Positions 48,321 through 58,569 of a stretch of DNA of 64,000 nt are shown piece by piece. The stretch is from Proteiniclasticum ruminis DSM 24773 (GTDB taxonomy: Bacteria > Bacillota > Clostridia > Clostridiales > Clostridiaceae): assembly GCF_000701905.1 (NCBI RefSeq), contig NZ_JNKC01000001.1, forward strand, positions 434,001 to 498,000, given 5' to 3'. Both the position numbers and the translations under genes were made by a program. The notes beneath the pieces are model-generated. The model was not told the DNA's origin, did not search any database, and saw only the letters and a list, made by a program, of their open reading frames with translations. How positions within the stretch are numbered: position 1 is the stretch's first letter; each line of letters opens with the position of its first letter.

Positions 48321-48364
48321 TTTTTGTCCCACCATATCCATTTTTGTCCCACAGGTACATTATA
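48321..48364 (-). promoter_or_regulatory. cggR operon promoter with tandem CggR operator
   Basis: On the minus strand a perfect -10 TATAAT (48359-48364) is followed by two identical 12-mers GTGGGACAAAAA (48341-48352 and 48321-48332), exactly 20 bases apart, starting at about the transcription start. In Bacillus the CggR operator is likewise a tandem direct repeat with GGGAC cores located downstream of the cggR promoter. The -35 is not clear. The rest of the gap up to 48663 holds the zwf promoter and nothing else that I recognise. Confidence 0.8.
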
Positions 48365-48585
48365 CTCCATACACTCTTATTTTAAAATAGATTTATGTAA
48401 AAAAAGAGAAGAATACTGTAAACAAATCATTAACTCTCCGCGCATATTATGAATGGACTTGAAACGCAAGGATTTAGTGCCTTTTCATCAGGATTTCCCA
48501 AACCTGAATGCATCACGGACTGGAATACATATTTGTTCCACGGAAGTTATACTGCACTTAGTAGTTCTACTAGCAGGCAACTCTG

Positions 48586-48594
48586 TGATATAAT
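48586..48594 (+). promoter_or_regulatory. Extended -10 promoter of zwf
   Basis: TGATATAAT (TG at 48586, TATAAT at 48589-48594) is an extended -10 element about 70 bases before the zwf ATG; no good -35 is seen. Confidence 0.55.
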
Positions 48595-48663
48595 AAGACC
48601 AATTAAATTTTACACAATTGGAGACTGTGAAGCCTCTTCATCTGAATATCAGGAGGTCAATAT

Positions 48664-50139
48664 ATGATGAATCATGAAAACAACACAGAACATACAAAAA
48701 CAACGATGCTGATCTTTGGGGGAACAGGGGACCTGACTCACAGAAAGCTGATACCAGCACTGTATCAGCTCGAGATCAACGGGTTTCTCCCTGAGGATTT
48801 TAAAGTCATTTCCATCGGGCGAAGAGACAAATCCTCAGTAGAATACCGCAGTGAGATTTTAGAATCCACCAGGAAGTTTTCCTCGAGGAACTTTGAGGAA
48901 GAAAGTTATGAGGAGTTCTCTAAAAAGGTATCCTATTTCAAATTGAAGTTTGAAGATGCGGAAGACTACAAAGAGTTGAAAAGCCTCCTTGAGCAGTCCA
49001 ATAAGGGCGAAAACAAAGAGAACAGCTATCTTTTCTATCTTGCAGTTTCTCCCGATTACTTCAGCGAAATCGTGCACCAGCTGGAGAACAGCGGTATCAG
49101 AGAAATGGACTCAGCATGGCAGAGGCTTGTCATCGAAAAACCTTTCGGTCAGGATCTTTCCAGTGCTGAAAAACTCAACGCTTCCATTTCAGAAGTGTTC
49201 GAAGAAAAAGACATTTATCGAATCGATCATTATGTGGCAAAAGAAATGATCCAGAACACTCATATGCTGAGGTTCCAGAACGCTATCTTCGAATCCATCT
49301 GGAACAGGCACCACATAAACAATGTTCAAATTACCGTACTCGAAAAAGAAGGCGTGGGCACTCGAGGAGGATACTATGACCATACAGGTGCACTGAGGGA
49401 TATGGTTCAGAACCATTTGCTGCAGCTTTTGGCAGTCACTGCAATGGAGCCCCCAAAATCACTGGATGCGGATGATGTGCGCAACGAGAAGGTCAAAGTC
49501 TTTGAAAAACTGGTGCCTTTCCAGCCTGATACTCTAAACGAGCAGCTGATTCTTGGCCAGTATTCTGGATACAAAAAAGAAGATAAGGTCTCAGCGTCCT
49601 CTCAAACAGAAACACTGGTGGCCACCAAGGTCTACATTGACAATGAGCGGTGGAAAGGTGTGCCTTTCTATCTACTCACTGGAAAAGCTTTAAAGAACAA
49701 AACCGCTCAGATCACCATAGAGTTTAAGAAAAGCAGTCTTTATGGTGAAGAAAAAGACAGTGAGCCAAATATTCTGGAAATCAAAATCCAGCCTGATGAA
49801 GGCATCACCCTTCATCTTAATGTAAAGAAACCTGGTGTGGTGGATCAGATGGCCATGGTGGAAATGGATTACTGCCAAAGCTGTCTCTATCTGTTCAACT
49901 CTCCTGATTCTTATGAAAAACTCATTTTAGATGCTCTACATGGAGACTCTACTCTATTCACAAGATGGGATGAGCTTCAGCTCACCTGGAAGTATGTAGA
50001 TGCCATATTCAGCACTTTAGGCGAGGATCGCACCTCATATCTGGAATCCTATGAAATGGAGTCCAACGGCCCTGAGTCTCTGGATACGTTCATACATACT
50101 GGTGCGAAGAAATGGTGGTACCGGAATCGGGAATATTAG
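48664..50139 (+). CDS. zwf: Glucose-6-phosphate 1-dehydrogenase
   Basis: Catalyses the first step of the oxidative pentose phosphate pathway, forming NAD(P)H. The 491-residue product has the coenzyme motif F-G-G-T-G-D-L-T-H-R-K-L (about 18-29), the substrate motif R-I-D-H-Y-V-A-K-E (catalytic histidine, about 181-189; the more usual form is R-I-D-H-Y-L-G-K-E) and E-K-P-F-G. Length is normal. AGGAGG lies 7 bases before the ATG at 48664. It is divergent from cggR and ends at a bidirectional terminator. No pgl or gnd is beside it. Confidence 0.95.
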   Translation: MMNHENNTEHTKTTMLIFGGTGDLTHRKLIPALYQLEINGFLPEDFKVISIGRRDKSSVEYRSEILESTRKFSSRNFEEESYEEFSKKVSYFKLKFEDAEDYKELKSLLEQSNKGENKENSYLFYLAVSPDYFSEIVHQLENSGIREMDSAWQRLVIEKPFGQDLSSAEKLNASISEVFEEKDIYRIDHYVAKEMIQNTHMLRFQNAIFESIWNRHHINNVQITVLEKEGVGTRGGYYDHTGALRDMVQNHLLQLLAVTAMEPPKSLDADDVRNEKVKVFEKLVPFQPDTLNEQLILGQYSGYKKEDKVSASSQTETLVATKVYIDNERWKGVPFYLLTGKALKNKTAQITIEFKKSSLYGEEKDSEPNILEIKIQPDEGITLHLNVKKPGVVDQMAMVEMDYCQSCLYLFNSPDSYEKLILDALHGDSTLFTRWDELQLTWKYVDAIFSTLGEDRTSYLESYEMESNGPESLDTFIHTGAKKWWYRNREY

Positions 50140-50142
50140 ACA

Positions 50143-50180
50143 AAACAAAACAGCTGCACCAAGCAGCTGTTTTATTTTGT
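50143..50180. terminator. Bidirectional terminator after zwf
   Basis: AAAACAGCTGC / GCAGCTGTTTT (50147-50157 and 50163-50173) is followed by ATTTTG on the plus strand and TGTTTTG on the minus strand, between convergent genes. Confidence 0.82.
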
Positions 50181-50200
50181 TCACTTTTTTCAGTTTTTAT

Positions 50201-51088
50201 CTAGTGCAGTGTAAGTTCAGGCATAGATATCGTCGTAACCACAGGTTCTCCATCCTTGTGGGAGAACTCAGCAAAGTCATAACGATACGTAAACCCAAGT
50301 TTATCTTTCATAACCACCGCAAGACGTATCTGATCCAGCTTTGTTGCTTTCACAGAAAGACTTCCCACGCTTCCTTCATAAACAATTGCATCAGGGATTT
50401 CCGTGGTCGATTTGGATAAGTCTCCCCGCTCCATGATGACTCCATTTTTTTCAAGGATATACTCTGAGCGTACAAGCTCCCAGTCTTTTTTCGCAGAACT
50501 CATCAGCTCTGTGCTGAAGGACAAATTCAGTTCTTCTCTTTCACTATTATAGGAAGAGTTGAAATCCAATAGATTGAATGAGGTATCTGCAATGTAGGTC
50601 TTATAAAGTTCAGGTTCATTGACAAGATTCTCAATCCTCTTCTCTCCATACTTCTCCACCATGAGATCAATACGGATGGGTTCCAGAACATTGACTTCAC
50701 GGTCCACAGAATATGTGGTGTCATTGAGGAGGTGAGCCTCCATAAGCACAGCTTCCCGGTCTCCTGACTCAATGGAAGCATAGACACTGGCACTTGGATC
50801 CATGGTTCTAAGTTTGAACTCTATATGAAGAAGCGCAGTTTTTTCCTCTTCATCCACCAAATCAGATATTGTCCAGTTGACATCCTCTAATATAGATTCT
50901 ACATGACCACCAACCTTCATGGCGTCTTCCACCAGAGTGTCGATGTTGTCCTCCAGATATTTGATCCGATTGGTATTGATGTTCACTTGTTTATTCGCGC
51001 TCCACACCACCTGAAGCAGCACCACATTAATCAGAATTGAAATCCCTAGAAAAACCGACATACCAGTCAGAATATGCTTATATCGCAT
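50201..51088 (-). CDS. Unrecognised membrane-anchored extracytoplasmic protein
   Basis: A 295-residue protein with one N-terminal membrane segment (about 7-29, L-T-G-M-S-V-F-L-G-I-S-I-L-I-N-V-V-L-L-Q), a short helical, possibly coiled-coil part (about 30-65, V-N-I-N-T-N-R-I-K-Y-L-E-D-N-I) and a beta-rich extracytoplasmic domain in which two halves look similar in strand pattern. I do not recognise a family and see no catalytic motif, cysteine or lipobox. The stop is 20 bases from the zwf terminator. No function is proposed. Confidence 0.65.
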   Translation of the reverse strand: MRYKHILTGMSVFLGISILINVVLLQVVWSANKQVNINTNRIKYLEDNIDTLVEDAMKVGGHVESILEDVNWTISDLVDEEEKTALLHIEFKLRTMDPSASVYASIESGDREAVLMEAHLLNDTTYSVDREVNVLEPIRIDLMVEKYGEKRIENLVNEPELYKTYIADTSFNLLDFNSSYNSEREELNLSFSTELMSSAKKDWELVRSEYILEKNGVIMERGDLSKSTTEIPDAIVYEGSVGSLSVKATKLDQIRLAVVMKDKLGFTYRYDFAEFSHKDGEPVVTTISMPELTLH

Positions 51089-51250
51089 GCTTTGCCCCCT
51101 TGTACTGTACGCTGCCCAAAGCGCACAGTCTCACTCTGTCCATCATTTCAGCAATAACTCCAGATTATCATAGATAATCATCTGTTTCTCCCATTATTTT
51201 AGCTGATTTTTGTCAGTAATTCTACCAGTTTCTTATAATATGCTTAATTT

Positions 51251-51901
51251 TTAGTAAGAAACTGTAATTCTTTGATTTTTATAGGTGTCATCCTCAATGA
51301 GATCTACAACTGCAGAGGCGAAATCCTCCATGCTGATGAAGGATCTCCCTTGTTCATCCATGAGAAGGTGATCATCCTCACCGATTCTGTACTTTCCTGT
51401 TTTCTCGTCCGCTTCAATGGTTTCCGCTGGACTTACATTAATCCAGTCAAACTTCTTTCCTTCGAGGTTTTTATAAATGTCCAACGCTCTTTTGTGAATA
51501 TCAGAAATGGGCTTCACAAAATCAGGAAACCCTTCTTTTTCCATAAGCATTCTGCCGTCGGGTAAAAGAAGACTTCCTGCGCCTCCTACTGTGATCAGCT
51601 TCTTCACCGCTGCCTTTTCTGCCACTTTGATCAGATTCTCCGTAGCTGTGAGAAAACTCTCCAGATCGTTGGGGTCTGGACTGATGGCGCTGATGAGCAC
51701 CTCATTCTCCAGTGCCATCACATGGCCTGAAATCACTTTCTCATTCATAATGTCACCCTCACATCCGATGATCAGTGTGCTTCCGGGCAGATCAAAAGCA
51801 TTTCTTGAAATCGCTGTGATGACATAGCTTCTTTCGATGAGTTCCATAAGAATTCTGGACCCTATTTGTCCTGTGGCACCTAGTATTGCTATCTTTTCCA
51901 T
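51251..51901 (-). CDS. NAD(P)-binding atypical short-chain dehydrogenase-like protein
   Basis: A 216-residue single Rossmann-fold protein. The dinucleotide motif is I-A-I-L-G-A-T-G-Q-I-G (about 3-13), followed by a small domain with V-S-P-A-E-T-I-E near 170. This matches the NmrA/SDR_a5-type NAD(P)H-binding group of flavin reductase- or epimerase-like proteins, which often lack the Y-x3-K catalytic pair; I do not see that pair. The start is ATG 51901 behind TTGGAGG; a frame from 51925 has no such site. Substrate unknown. It stands alone before carB. Confidence 0.82.
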   Translation of the reverse strand: MEKIAILGATGQIGSRILMELIERSYVITAISRNAFDLPGSTLIIGCEGDIMNEKVISGHVMALENEVLISAISPDPNDLESFLTATENLIKVAEKAAVKKLITVGGAGSLLLPDGRMLMEKEGFPDFVKPISDIHKRALDIYKNLEGKKFDWINVSPAETIEADEKTGKYRIGEDDHLLMDEQGRSFISMEDFASAVVDLIEDDTYKNQRITVSY

Positions 51902-52044
51902 ATTTTCCTCCAACTTAACCTGCATAAACTGCAGTGTATTTTAAATTTTACACAATTATATTGTAAGACATTTTTATCGTCTTAGCAAATCCAGCAGACT
52001 CATTATGTCAGATTTCTCATCCAGTTTCTTTGATATGAGTCAAA

Positions 52045-52091
52045 AATTAAGAGAGAAGGGCCACCTTTTCTCACGGTTTTCCCTTCTCTCT
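52045..52091 (-). terminator. Terminator of the pyr operon
   Basis: An 11-bp stem (52050-52060 with 52081-52091, AGAGAGAAGGG / CCCTTCTCTCT) with a 20-base loop runs into TTAATTTTTG on the minus strand, 10 bases past carB. Confidence 0.75.
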
Positions 52092-52101
52092 TTCTCTTTT
52101 G

Positions 52102-55100
52102 TTATAACTTATAGAGGCTTATGGACGTTCCTTCAATATCCATGGACAGTATACGAAGATACGCAGACATCTTATCTAAACTTGTCATCAGTTCCACCTT
52201 TGATTCTATGGCTGCTCTTCTGATTCTAAAACCATCTCGTTTCACATCATTGCCTTTGGTAGGAGTATTGAGAATCATATCTAGTTTCTGCTGCTCGATG
52301 AGATCAAGGATGGACGGTTTTTCTTCGTTCAGTTTATGAACAAGCTCTGATTCAATCCCCCACTCATAAAGTTTTCTTCTTGTACCCTCTGTGGCGTAAA
52401 AACAGAATCCTAGAGTCTTCATCATTCTGGCCAGGGGCTCAAATTTTTCCTTGTCTGCGTCTCCAAGGGTGACTGCAATGTTTTTTCGTTCAGTCCTCAA
52501 CTTGATGCCAGCCCCTAGAAATCCTTTGTACAGAGCTTCCTCCAAGGTATGGCCAGCCCCGAGCACTTCTCCAGTGGAACGCATCTCCGGCCCCAGGGAA
52601 GCTTCCACTTGGGGTAATTTCTCAGTGGAAAACACTGGTACTTTCACCGTGAAATTTTCTGTTTCAGGATAAAGATCCACGCCATAAGGCATCTCTTTCA
52701 GTTTTCGTCCGAGCATCACTTCTGTTGCAATGGCTATGACTGGAAGGCCAGTGACTTTTGTCATATATGGCACAGTCCTGCTGGCTCTTGGATTCACTTC
52801 GATGATGTAAAGCTCCTCCCCTTTTACAATGAACTGCAGATTCATCATCCCTACGATATTCAATGCCTTGGATAAAGTTCTTACCACCTGAAGAACCTTT
52901 TCTTTCATCTCCAAAGACACACTTACTGGTGGATAGATGCTGACACTGTCTCCTGAATGGACCCCTGCATGCTCCAGATGTTCCATGATTCCTGGCACCA
53001 GGATGTCTTCTCCATCACAAATAGCATCCACCTCCAGTTCCATACCATCAATATACTGATCGATGAGCACTGGTGTCTTCTGGTCTTTCATAAAGGCATT
53101 CTTCAGATAGTAGTTCAGTTCCTCTTCCCCATGACAGATTTCCATCCCCTGTCCTCCCAGGACATAGGAGGGCCGGACAAGAACAGGATATCCTGCTTCA
53201 TGTGCAAATGCGTCCCCTTGCTCCACATTCCAGACTCCTTTTCCTATAGGCCGTTTAATGGCATACTGTTCCAGTATCGCCTCAAACTTCTCTCTATCCT
53301 CCGCAGCATCAATGGCTTCAGGTGCCGTGCCTAAGATGGGCACATCTTTTTCCAAAAGGAATTTTGACAGTTTCACCGCGGTCTGTCCACCAAACTGCAG
53401 AATCACACCTTCAGGCTGTTCCAGTGAGATGATATTATAGACTTCTTCTTCTGTCAGCGGTTCGAAATAGAGTTTGTCTGAAATATTGAAGTCCGTACTG
53501 ACCGTTTCAGGATTGCTGTTCACAAGAATTGTTTCATAGTTGAGGTTCTTTAACGCTTTTATGGCATGGACACTGGAATAGTCAAATTCAATGCCCTGAC
53601 CGATTCGGATGGGTCCAGAACCAATGACCATGATTTTCTTTCTTCCCGATGGCTGCGATTCTGTCACCTGATCATATGTGGAGTAGTAATAAGGCGTCCT
53701 TGCATCAAACTCTCCAGCACAGGTATCCACCATTTTATAAGCCGGATGAATGCCCCACATCATTCTCATTTCATAAATCTCATTGGGTGAGGTTTTGATG
53801 AGATCCCCAATCCCTTTGTCAGAAAACCCTTTCTGCTTGAGATTCCTCAGGATATCCTCTGTGATGTCCTCCTTCTTCATGGATTCCAGCTGCTCCTCTA
53901 ATTTTACAATCCCTTGGATTTTATGGAGAAAATACCGGTCAATTCCAGTTTCCTGAGAGAGCTTCAGTATATGCATCCCTCTTCTTAACAGCTCTGCCAG
54001 GTAGAAAATACGTTCATCATTGGGATACATCACTTTTTCCTTTAATGTGAGAAAGCTCATATTTCTTGCTTCTTCATGGCGGAGTGCGTATTTCCTGATT
54101 TCCAGGGACCTCAGACCTTTCAGCAGGGCACTTTCAAAACTGTTGCCGATGGACATGATTTCTCCAGTAGCCATCATCTTCGTGCCCAGCTTTCGGTCTG
54201 CAGTATAGAACTTGTCAAAAGGCCATTTGGGGATCTTCACCACCACATAGTCAAGAGAAGGCTCAAAGGCTGCTGTGGTTTTTTCAGTCACAGCATTGGG
54301 GATTTCATGAAGATGGTACCCCAGTGCAATCTTGGCTGCAACCTTTGCAATGGGATATCCTGTAGCCTTGGATGCAAGTGCGGATGATCTGCTCACTCTT
54401 GGATTGATCTCAATCACTGCATACTGAAAGCTTTGGGGATCCAGAGCGAACTGCACATTGCACCCTCCTTCAATCCCAACGGCATCCACAATATGAAGTG
54501 CTGAACTTCGGAGCATTTGAAGTTCTTTGTCTGTGAGCGTCTGAGCTGGCGCTACAACGATGGAGTCTCCTGTATGAATCCCCACAGGATCCACATTTTC
54601 CATGCTGCAGACTGCAATGGCGGTACCGTTACTGTCTCGCATGACTTCAAACTCAATCTCTTTCCATCCTTTCACGGACTTCTCCAGAAGCACCTGATGC
54701 ACACGGCTCAGCATAAGACCTTTTTCCGCGGTTAGAAGAAGCTCCTCCTCATTTTCCGCTATGCCTCCTCCTGTACCCCCCAATGTATAGGCTGGTCTTA
54801 CCACGATCGGAAACTTCAGCATTTTCGCCGCTTCTTTCACCTCCGAAAGATCGGAAGCAATGAGACTCTCTACAACCGGCTCTCCAATCTCTTCCATGAG
54901 GTTTCTGAAAATATCCCGGTCTTCTCCTTTTCTTATGGACTCGATGGATGTTCCAAGAACCTCTACTCCGTGGGCTTCCAGTACACCAAGGTCATAAAGC
55001 TCCAGTGCCAGATTCAGTCCAGTCTGTCCACCCATACCGGGAAGGAGCCCTTGAGGTTTCTCCTTTTCAATGATTCTCGTAACAACCTCCACCGTTAGAG

Positions 55101-55302
55101 GTTCCACATAGACGATATCCGCCGTTTCCTTGTCTGTCATGATCGTTGCAGGATTGGAGTTTACAAGCACAACCTCCACTCCTTCTTCCCGAAGGCTTTG
55201 ACAAGCTTGGGCACCCGAATAGTCAAATTCTGCTCCCTGTCCGATGACTATGGGACCAGAACCAAGGACAAGCACTTTTTTCAGATATTCTTTCTTTGGC
55301 AT
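52102..55302 (-). CDS. carB: Carbamoyl phosphate synthase large subunit
   Basis: Forms carbamoyl phosphate from bicarbonate, ammonia (from CarA) and two ATP. The 1066-residue product has two homologous ATP-grasp halves: [20 protein letters not shown] near the start and the matching [20 protein letters not shown] near 550, each with E-I-N/V-N-P-R-x-S-R. The C-terminal 130 residues are the allosteric domain. I chose ATG 55302, behind AGGAG; a frame from 55338 overlaps carA. The stop of carA is one base upstream. It is the last gene of the pyr operon. Confidence 0.97.
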   Translation of the reverse strand: MPKKEYLKKVLVLGSGPIVIGQGAEFDYSGAQACQSLREEGVEVVLVNSNPATIMTDKETADIVYVEPLTVEVVTRIIEKEKPQGLLPGMGGQTGLNLALELYDLGVLEAHGVEVLGTSIESIRKGEDRDIFRNLMEEIGEPVVESLIASDLSEVKEAAKMLKFPIVVRPAYTLGGTGGGIAENEEELLLTAEKGLMLSRVHQVLLEKSVKGWKEIEFEVMRDSNGTAIAVCSMENVDPVGIHTGDSIVVAPAQTLTDKELQMLRSSALHIVDAVGIEGGCNVQFALDPQSFQYAVIEINPRVSRSSALASKATGYPIAKVAAKIALGYHLHEIPNAVTEKTTAAFEPSLDYVVVKIPKWPFDKFYTADRKLGTKMMATGEIMSIGNSFESALLKGLRSLEIRKYALRHEEARNMSFLTLKEKVMYPNDERIFYLAELLRRGMHILKLSQETGIDRYFLHKIQGIVKLEEQLESMKKEDITEDILRNLKQKGFSDKGIGDLIKTSPNEIYEMRMMWGIHPAYKMVDTCAGEFDARTPYYYSTYDQVTESQPSGRKKIMVIGSGPIRIGQGIEFDYSSVHAIKALKNLNYETILVNSNPETVSTDFNISDKLYFEPLTEEEVYNIISLEQPEGVILQFGGQTAVKLSKFLLEKDVPILGTAPEAIDAAEDREKFEAILEQYAIKRPIGKGVWNVEQGDAFAHEAGYPVLVRPSYVLGGQGMEICHGEEELNYYLKNAFMKDQKTPVLIDQYIDGMELEVDAICDGEDILVPGIMEHLEHAGVHSGDSVSIYPPVSVSLEMKEKVLQVVRTLSKALNIVGMMNLQFIVKGEELYIIEVNPRASRTVPYMTKVTGLPVIAIATEVMLGRKLKEMPYGVDLYPETENFTVKVPVFSTEKLPQVEASLGPEMRSTGEVLGAGHTLEEALYKGFLGAGIKLRTERKNIAVTLGDADKEKFEPLARMMKTLGFCFYATEGTRRKLYEWGIESELVHKLNEEKPSILDLIEQQKLDMILNTPTKGNDVKRDGFRIRRAAIESKVELMTSLDKMSAYLRILSMDIEGTSISLYKL

Positions 55303-55303
55303 A

Positions 55304-56359
55304 CTATTTCTCCTTTTCCATCTCCAGCATCTTGTCAAAAATCACGCCTGCATCGGAAGGACCCGGAGATGCCTCCGGATGAAACTGCACACTTCGCACC
55401 TGCAGCTTTTCCTCACAAATCCCTTCTACAGTGCCATCTTGAAGGCTTCTATGGGTAATGGATACCCCTTCTGGAAGCACGGTCACCACATACCCATGAT
55501 TCTGACTGGTGATGAAGACCTTCCCGGTTTCCAGGTCTTGCACCGGATGATTGGCTCCACGATGACCATATAGAAGCTTTTCCGTTTTTCCACCAAGAGC
55601 AAGGGCCAGCAGCTGGTGTCCAAGGCATATGCCTAGCAGCGGCACTTTCCCCATGAGCTTTTTGACTTCCTGAAGAATCTCCTGGTAGGACTCCGGGTCT
55701 CCTGGGCCATTGGACAGGAGAACTTTATCCGGATGCTCCGAAAGTATGACTTCCGCTTTGGTATCTGCAGGAAAAACTGTGACTGTCCAGTCTCTTTTCA
55801 CAATCTCCTCCAGAATCCCCCTTTTGATGCCAAAATCCATCACAGCCAAATGATGTCTCCCGCTTCCAAGGGTATACCGCTCTTTGGTGGTGACCGCAAG
55901 GGCTGGCTTCACATGGTCAAAACTTTGGAGCTTCTTTCGAATCTCCGTTGCAGTCTGTCTCCTTTCAGATAAAAGCCCTTTCATGGTGCCATGTTCCCGA
56001 AGAACTCTTGTCAGGGCTCTGGTATCCACAGACTCCATTCCAGGAACCCTGTGATGCGAGAGAAAATCTGGAAGCGGAATCTCACACCGGAAACCCGACG
56101 GCTCTTTTATAGCTTCCCGGACAATAAGCGCTTTAAGCTTGGGTCCATCGGACTGAAGATCTTCCAGGGTGATTCCGTAATTTCCCACCAGGGGCTGCGT
56201 GAGCACAACCATCTGTCCATGGTAGGAAGGGTCTGAGAGCAGCTCCTCGTATCCAGTCATCCCTGTATGAAAAACCACCTCTCCTATGGTTTCTTTTACT
56301 TCACCAAAAGACTGACCTTCAAAAACCATCCCGTTTTCTAAATGTAGAAAAATTTTCAT
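55304..56359 (-). CDS. carA: Carbamoyl phosphate synthase small (glutaminase) subunit
   Basis: Hydrolyses glutamine and channels ammonia to CarB. The 351-residue product has the N-terminal CarA domain ([11 protein letters not shown]) and a class I glutamine amidotransferase domain with G-I-C-L-G-H-Q (nucleophile cysteine, about 240) and Q-F-H-P-E-A (histidine and glutamate, about 325). The start at 56359 has AGGAGG 5 bases upstream; that site overlaps the pyrE stop. Placement in the pyr operon suggests its product serves pyrimidine synthesis first. Confidence 0.97.
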   Translation of the reverse strand: MKIFLHLENGMVFEGQSFGEVKETIGEVVFHTGMTGYEELLSDPSYHGQMVVLTQPLVGNYGITLEDLQSDGPKLKALIVREAIKEPSGFRCEIPLPDFLSHHRVPGMESVDTRALTRVLREHGTMKGLLSERRQTATEIRKKLQSFDHVKPALAVTTKERYTLGSGRHHLAVMDFGIKRGILEEIVKRDWTVTVFPADTKAEVILSEHPDKVLLSNGPGDPESYQEILQEVKKLMGKVPLLGICLGHQLLALALGGKTEKLLYGHRGANHPVQDLETGKVFITSQNHGYVVTVLPEGVSITHRSLQDGTVEGICEEKLQVRSVQFHPEASPGPSDAGVIFDKMLEMEKEK

Positions 56360-56367
56360 GATTCCTC

Positions 56368-56940
56368 CTAAAATATGGTTCTGCTTCCGGGTTTCACAAC
56401 TTCCATCCCACTTCTGCATAGAGGACAATCCTCTTTATCATAGGTACTGAACTGATAGGACACAGCACTGATCACAGGCAGATCCTCCAGCATGCTTTCC
56501 CCTCTTCGGTCAATGATGGATGCCACTGCAACCACTTCTGCACCATAGGCCTCCAGAACCTTCCGGGTCTCCAGTGTGGATTTTCCCGTGGTGAGCACAT
56601 CTTCAGAGATGACCACCTTATCGCCCTGATTCAGTTCGAATCCTCTGCGAAGACTCATGACTCCATCCGTTCTTTCAGTAAATATCGCTTCAATCCCCAG
56701 CTGTCTTCCTAGTTCATAAGCAACCAGTATCCCTCCCATGGCTGGTCCCACAATTTTGTCTATCTGCATCTCTTTCAGTTTCTCTGCTACAGGCTTCAGG
56801 ACCACTTCCGCTTTATCAGGAAACCTCAGCACCTTCGCACATTGCACATACCCTCCGCTGTGTTTTCCGGATGACAGCAGAAAATGTCCACTGAGCACCG
56901 CCCCGGTTTCTTCCAGTATTTCTTTGATTTTCTCTTCCAT
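56368..56940 (-). CDS. pyrE: Orotate phosphoribosyltransferase
   Basis: Joins orotate to PRPP to give orotidine 5'-phosphate. The 190-residue product has the PRPP-binding motif V-V-I-S-E-D-V-L-T-T-G-K-S-T (about 107-120) and S-G-K-H-S-G-G-Y near the N terminus. Typical loops D-V-x-T-T-G-x-S are intact. The start at 56940 is seven bases after GGAGGA; the ATG at 56958 lies too close to any site. It follows pyrD after 23 bases. Confidence 0.96.
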   Translation of the reverse strand: MEEKIKEILEETGAVLSGHFLLSSGKHSGGYVQCAKVLRFPDKAEVVLKPVAEKLKEMQIDKIVGPAMGGILVAYELGRQLGIEAIFTERTDGVMSLRRGFELNQGDKVVISEDVLTTGKSTLETRKVLEAYGAEVVAVASIIDRRGESMLEDLPVISAVSYQFSTYDKEDCPLCRSGMEVVKPGSRTIF

Positions 56941-56963
56941 TTTCCATTCCTCCCACATTCCCT

Positions 56964-57866
56964 TTACACAATGCCTCTGATTTCTCCAATGTTCATCAGG
57001 TTTTCTTTTTCACAGTATCTTTCTAAATCTTCCACCATTTCTTTTCCCAAATACGGATTTACAAACTGTACCGTTCCGATCATCACTGCAGCAGCACCAG
57101 CCATGAGAAAAGAGAGCGCGTCTTTATAGGATGCAATGCCTCCCATTCCCACCACAGGAATATTTACAGCCTTTACCGCCTGATGCACCATCCTTAATGC
57201 AATGGGTCTTACCGCAGGACCTGAAAGGCCTGCATAAGTCTGATCAAACACCACTTTCTTTCTATCCACATCAATGGCCATTCCCTGCAACGTATTGATC
57301 AGGGAGATGGCATCGGCTCCAGCCTCTTCGCAAGCCTTGGCCATATCCCCGATATGAGTCACATTGGGAGAGAGCTTTACCATGAGTTTATGCTTTGTGG
57401 CTTTTCTCACCGCCTTTGTTATTTTTTCTGCGCTCTTAGGATCCACGCCAAAAGCCATTCCACCTTCTTTTACATTGGGACAGGAGATGTTCAGCTCCAG
57501 CACATCAATCTCCGCTTCATCGAGAAGTCTCGCACCTTCCACATACTCTTCCAGTGTGTTTCCGCCCAGATTCACCACAAGCAGAGAGTCAATGGCTCTC
57601 ATTCTCTTGTATTCTTCCTCAAGGAATCTCCCTACAGATGGATTTTCAAGTCCAATACTGTTCAGAATTCCGGAAGGTGTTTCCCAGATCCGGATTCCGG
57701 AGTTTCCTTCTTTTGGATAAAGCGTGAGTCCTTTACTCGATATCCCCCCCAGGAGGCTTGGATCATAAAAGGAACGAAACTCCTCACCATATCCGAATGT
57801 GCCTGATGCTGCTATGATCGGATTTTTCATGGTAAACCCTAAAAACTCTGTCTCCAGCCTATTCAT
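56964..57866 (-). CDS. pyrD: Dihydroorotate dehydrogenase, class 1B catalytic subunit
   Basis: Oxidises dihydroorotate to orotate with FMN, passing electrons to PyrK and NAD+. The 300-residue barrel has A-S-G-T-F-G-Y-G-E-E near the start, L-N-I-S-C-P-N-V-K-E-G-G (about 118-129, catalytic cysteine loop) and P-V-V-G-M-G-G-I (about 228-235). Presence of pyrK next door supports class 1B. The start at 57866 is behind GAGGAGG and overlaps the pyrK stop by 8 bases. Confidence 0.96.
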   Translation of the reverse strand: MNRLETEFLGFTMKNPIIAASGTFGYGEEFRSFYDPSLLGGISSKGLTLYPKEGNSGIRIWETPSGILNSIGLENPSVGRFLEEEYKRMRAIDSLLVVNLGGNTLEEYVEGARLLDEAEIDVLELNISCPNVKEGGMAFGVDPKSAEKITKAVRKATKHKLMVKLSPNVTHIGDMAKACEEAGADAISLINTLQGMAIDVDRKKVVFDQTYAGLSGPAVRPIALRMVHQAVKAVNIPVVGMGGIASYKDALSFLMAGAAAVMIGTVQFVNPYLGKEMVEDLERYCEKENLMNIGEIRGIV

Positions 57867-58569
57867 AAAAAACCTCCTCACCGGGAAATACCGGACCCTC
57901 TTTACACACTCTTTTGTTTCCTTCTTTTGTCTTGCAGGTGCAGCCAAGACATGCTCCTACTCCACAGGCCATATGTTTTTCCAAAGATACATAGACAGGT
58001 TTTCCAAACTCTTTTCCGTTATGGGAAACTCTTCTCATCATCACCTCTGGACCACAGGTATAAATCACATCATGCTTTTCATAGTCCACTTCCTCCGAAA
58101 CATAGCCGCCGAAATTGAAGATGAGGGGAAGATTCAGTTCTTTGAAAACATCCACCACAGCACTTTCCTTCTGGAATCCGAGATATAGTGTAATCTCTTT
58201 ATCCGGGCTCAGTTCTCTTATGCGTTTTGCTGTATAGAAGAGAGGTGCCGTTCCCATGCCACCCCCAACCAGAGCAATATTCCGGCCTTCTGGGATCAGA
58301 TCAAATCCTTTCCCGAAAGGACCGTAGAGTTCAAGCTCCATTCCCTGAGAGAGCCTTGAAAACTCTTTGGTTCCTTCTCCTATGACTTTATAAAGAAATG
58401 TGATGCTGTCATCTTGAACATCAAAGATGCTGAGAGGTCTCGACAGCAGTGGAAAGCTCCCTGCGCTCCTTAGCATGAAAAACTGACCAGGCTCTGCTTT
58501 TCCCTCATACTGTGCACGAAGAAGATACATCTCTTCTCCAAGAGATCTGTTTTCAAGAATCACTGCCAT
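57859..58569 (-). CDS. pyrK: Dihydroorotate dehydrogenase electron transfer subunit
   Basis: A 236-residue FAD and 2Fe-2S protein that links PyrD to NAD+. It has an FAD-binding part (R-P-L-S-I-F-D, about 39-45), an NAD-binding part (A-L-V-G-G-G-M-G-T-A-P-L-F, about 104-116) and the C-terminal cluster motif C-G-V-G-A-C-L-G-C-T-C-K then a later C (about 197-215). AAGGAGG precedes the ATG at 58569, which overlaps the pyrF stop by 10 bases. Confidence 0.96.
   Translation of the reverse strand: MAVILENRSLGEEMYLLRAQYEGKAEPGQFFMLRSAGSFPLLSRPLSIFDVQDDSITFLYKVIGEGTKEFSRLSQGMELELYGPFGKGFDLIPEGRNIALVGGGMGTAPLFYTAKRIRELSPDKEITLYLGFQKESAVVDVFKELNLPLIFNFGGYVSEEVDYEKHDVIYTCGPEVMMRRVSHNGKEFGKPVYVSLEKHMACGVGACLGCTCKTKEGNKRVCKEGPVFPGEEVFYE

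Noticed and set aside
48449-48667. 72-codon open frame before zwf
   Set aside because: It runs across the zwf promoter and ribosome binding site and has no site of its own.
50113-50125. GGTGGTACCGG resembling a T-box antiterminator core
   Set aside because: It lies inside the zwf coding sequence and has no specifier stem or terminator around it.
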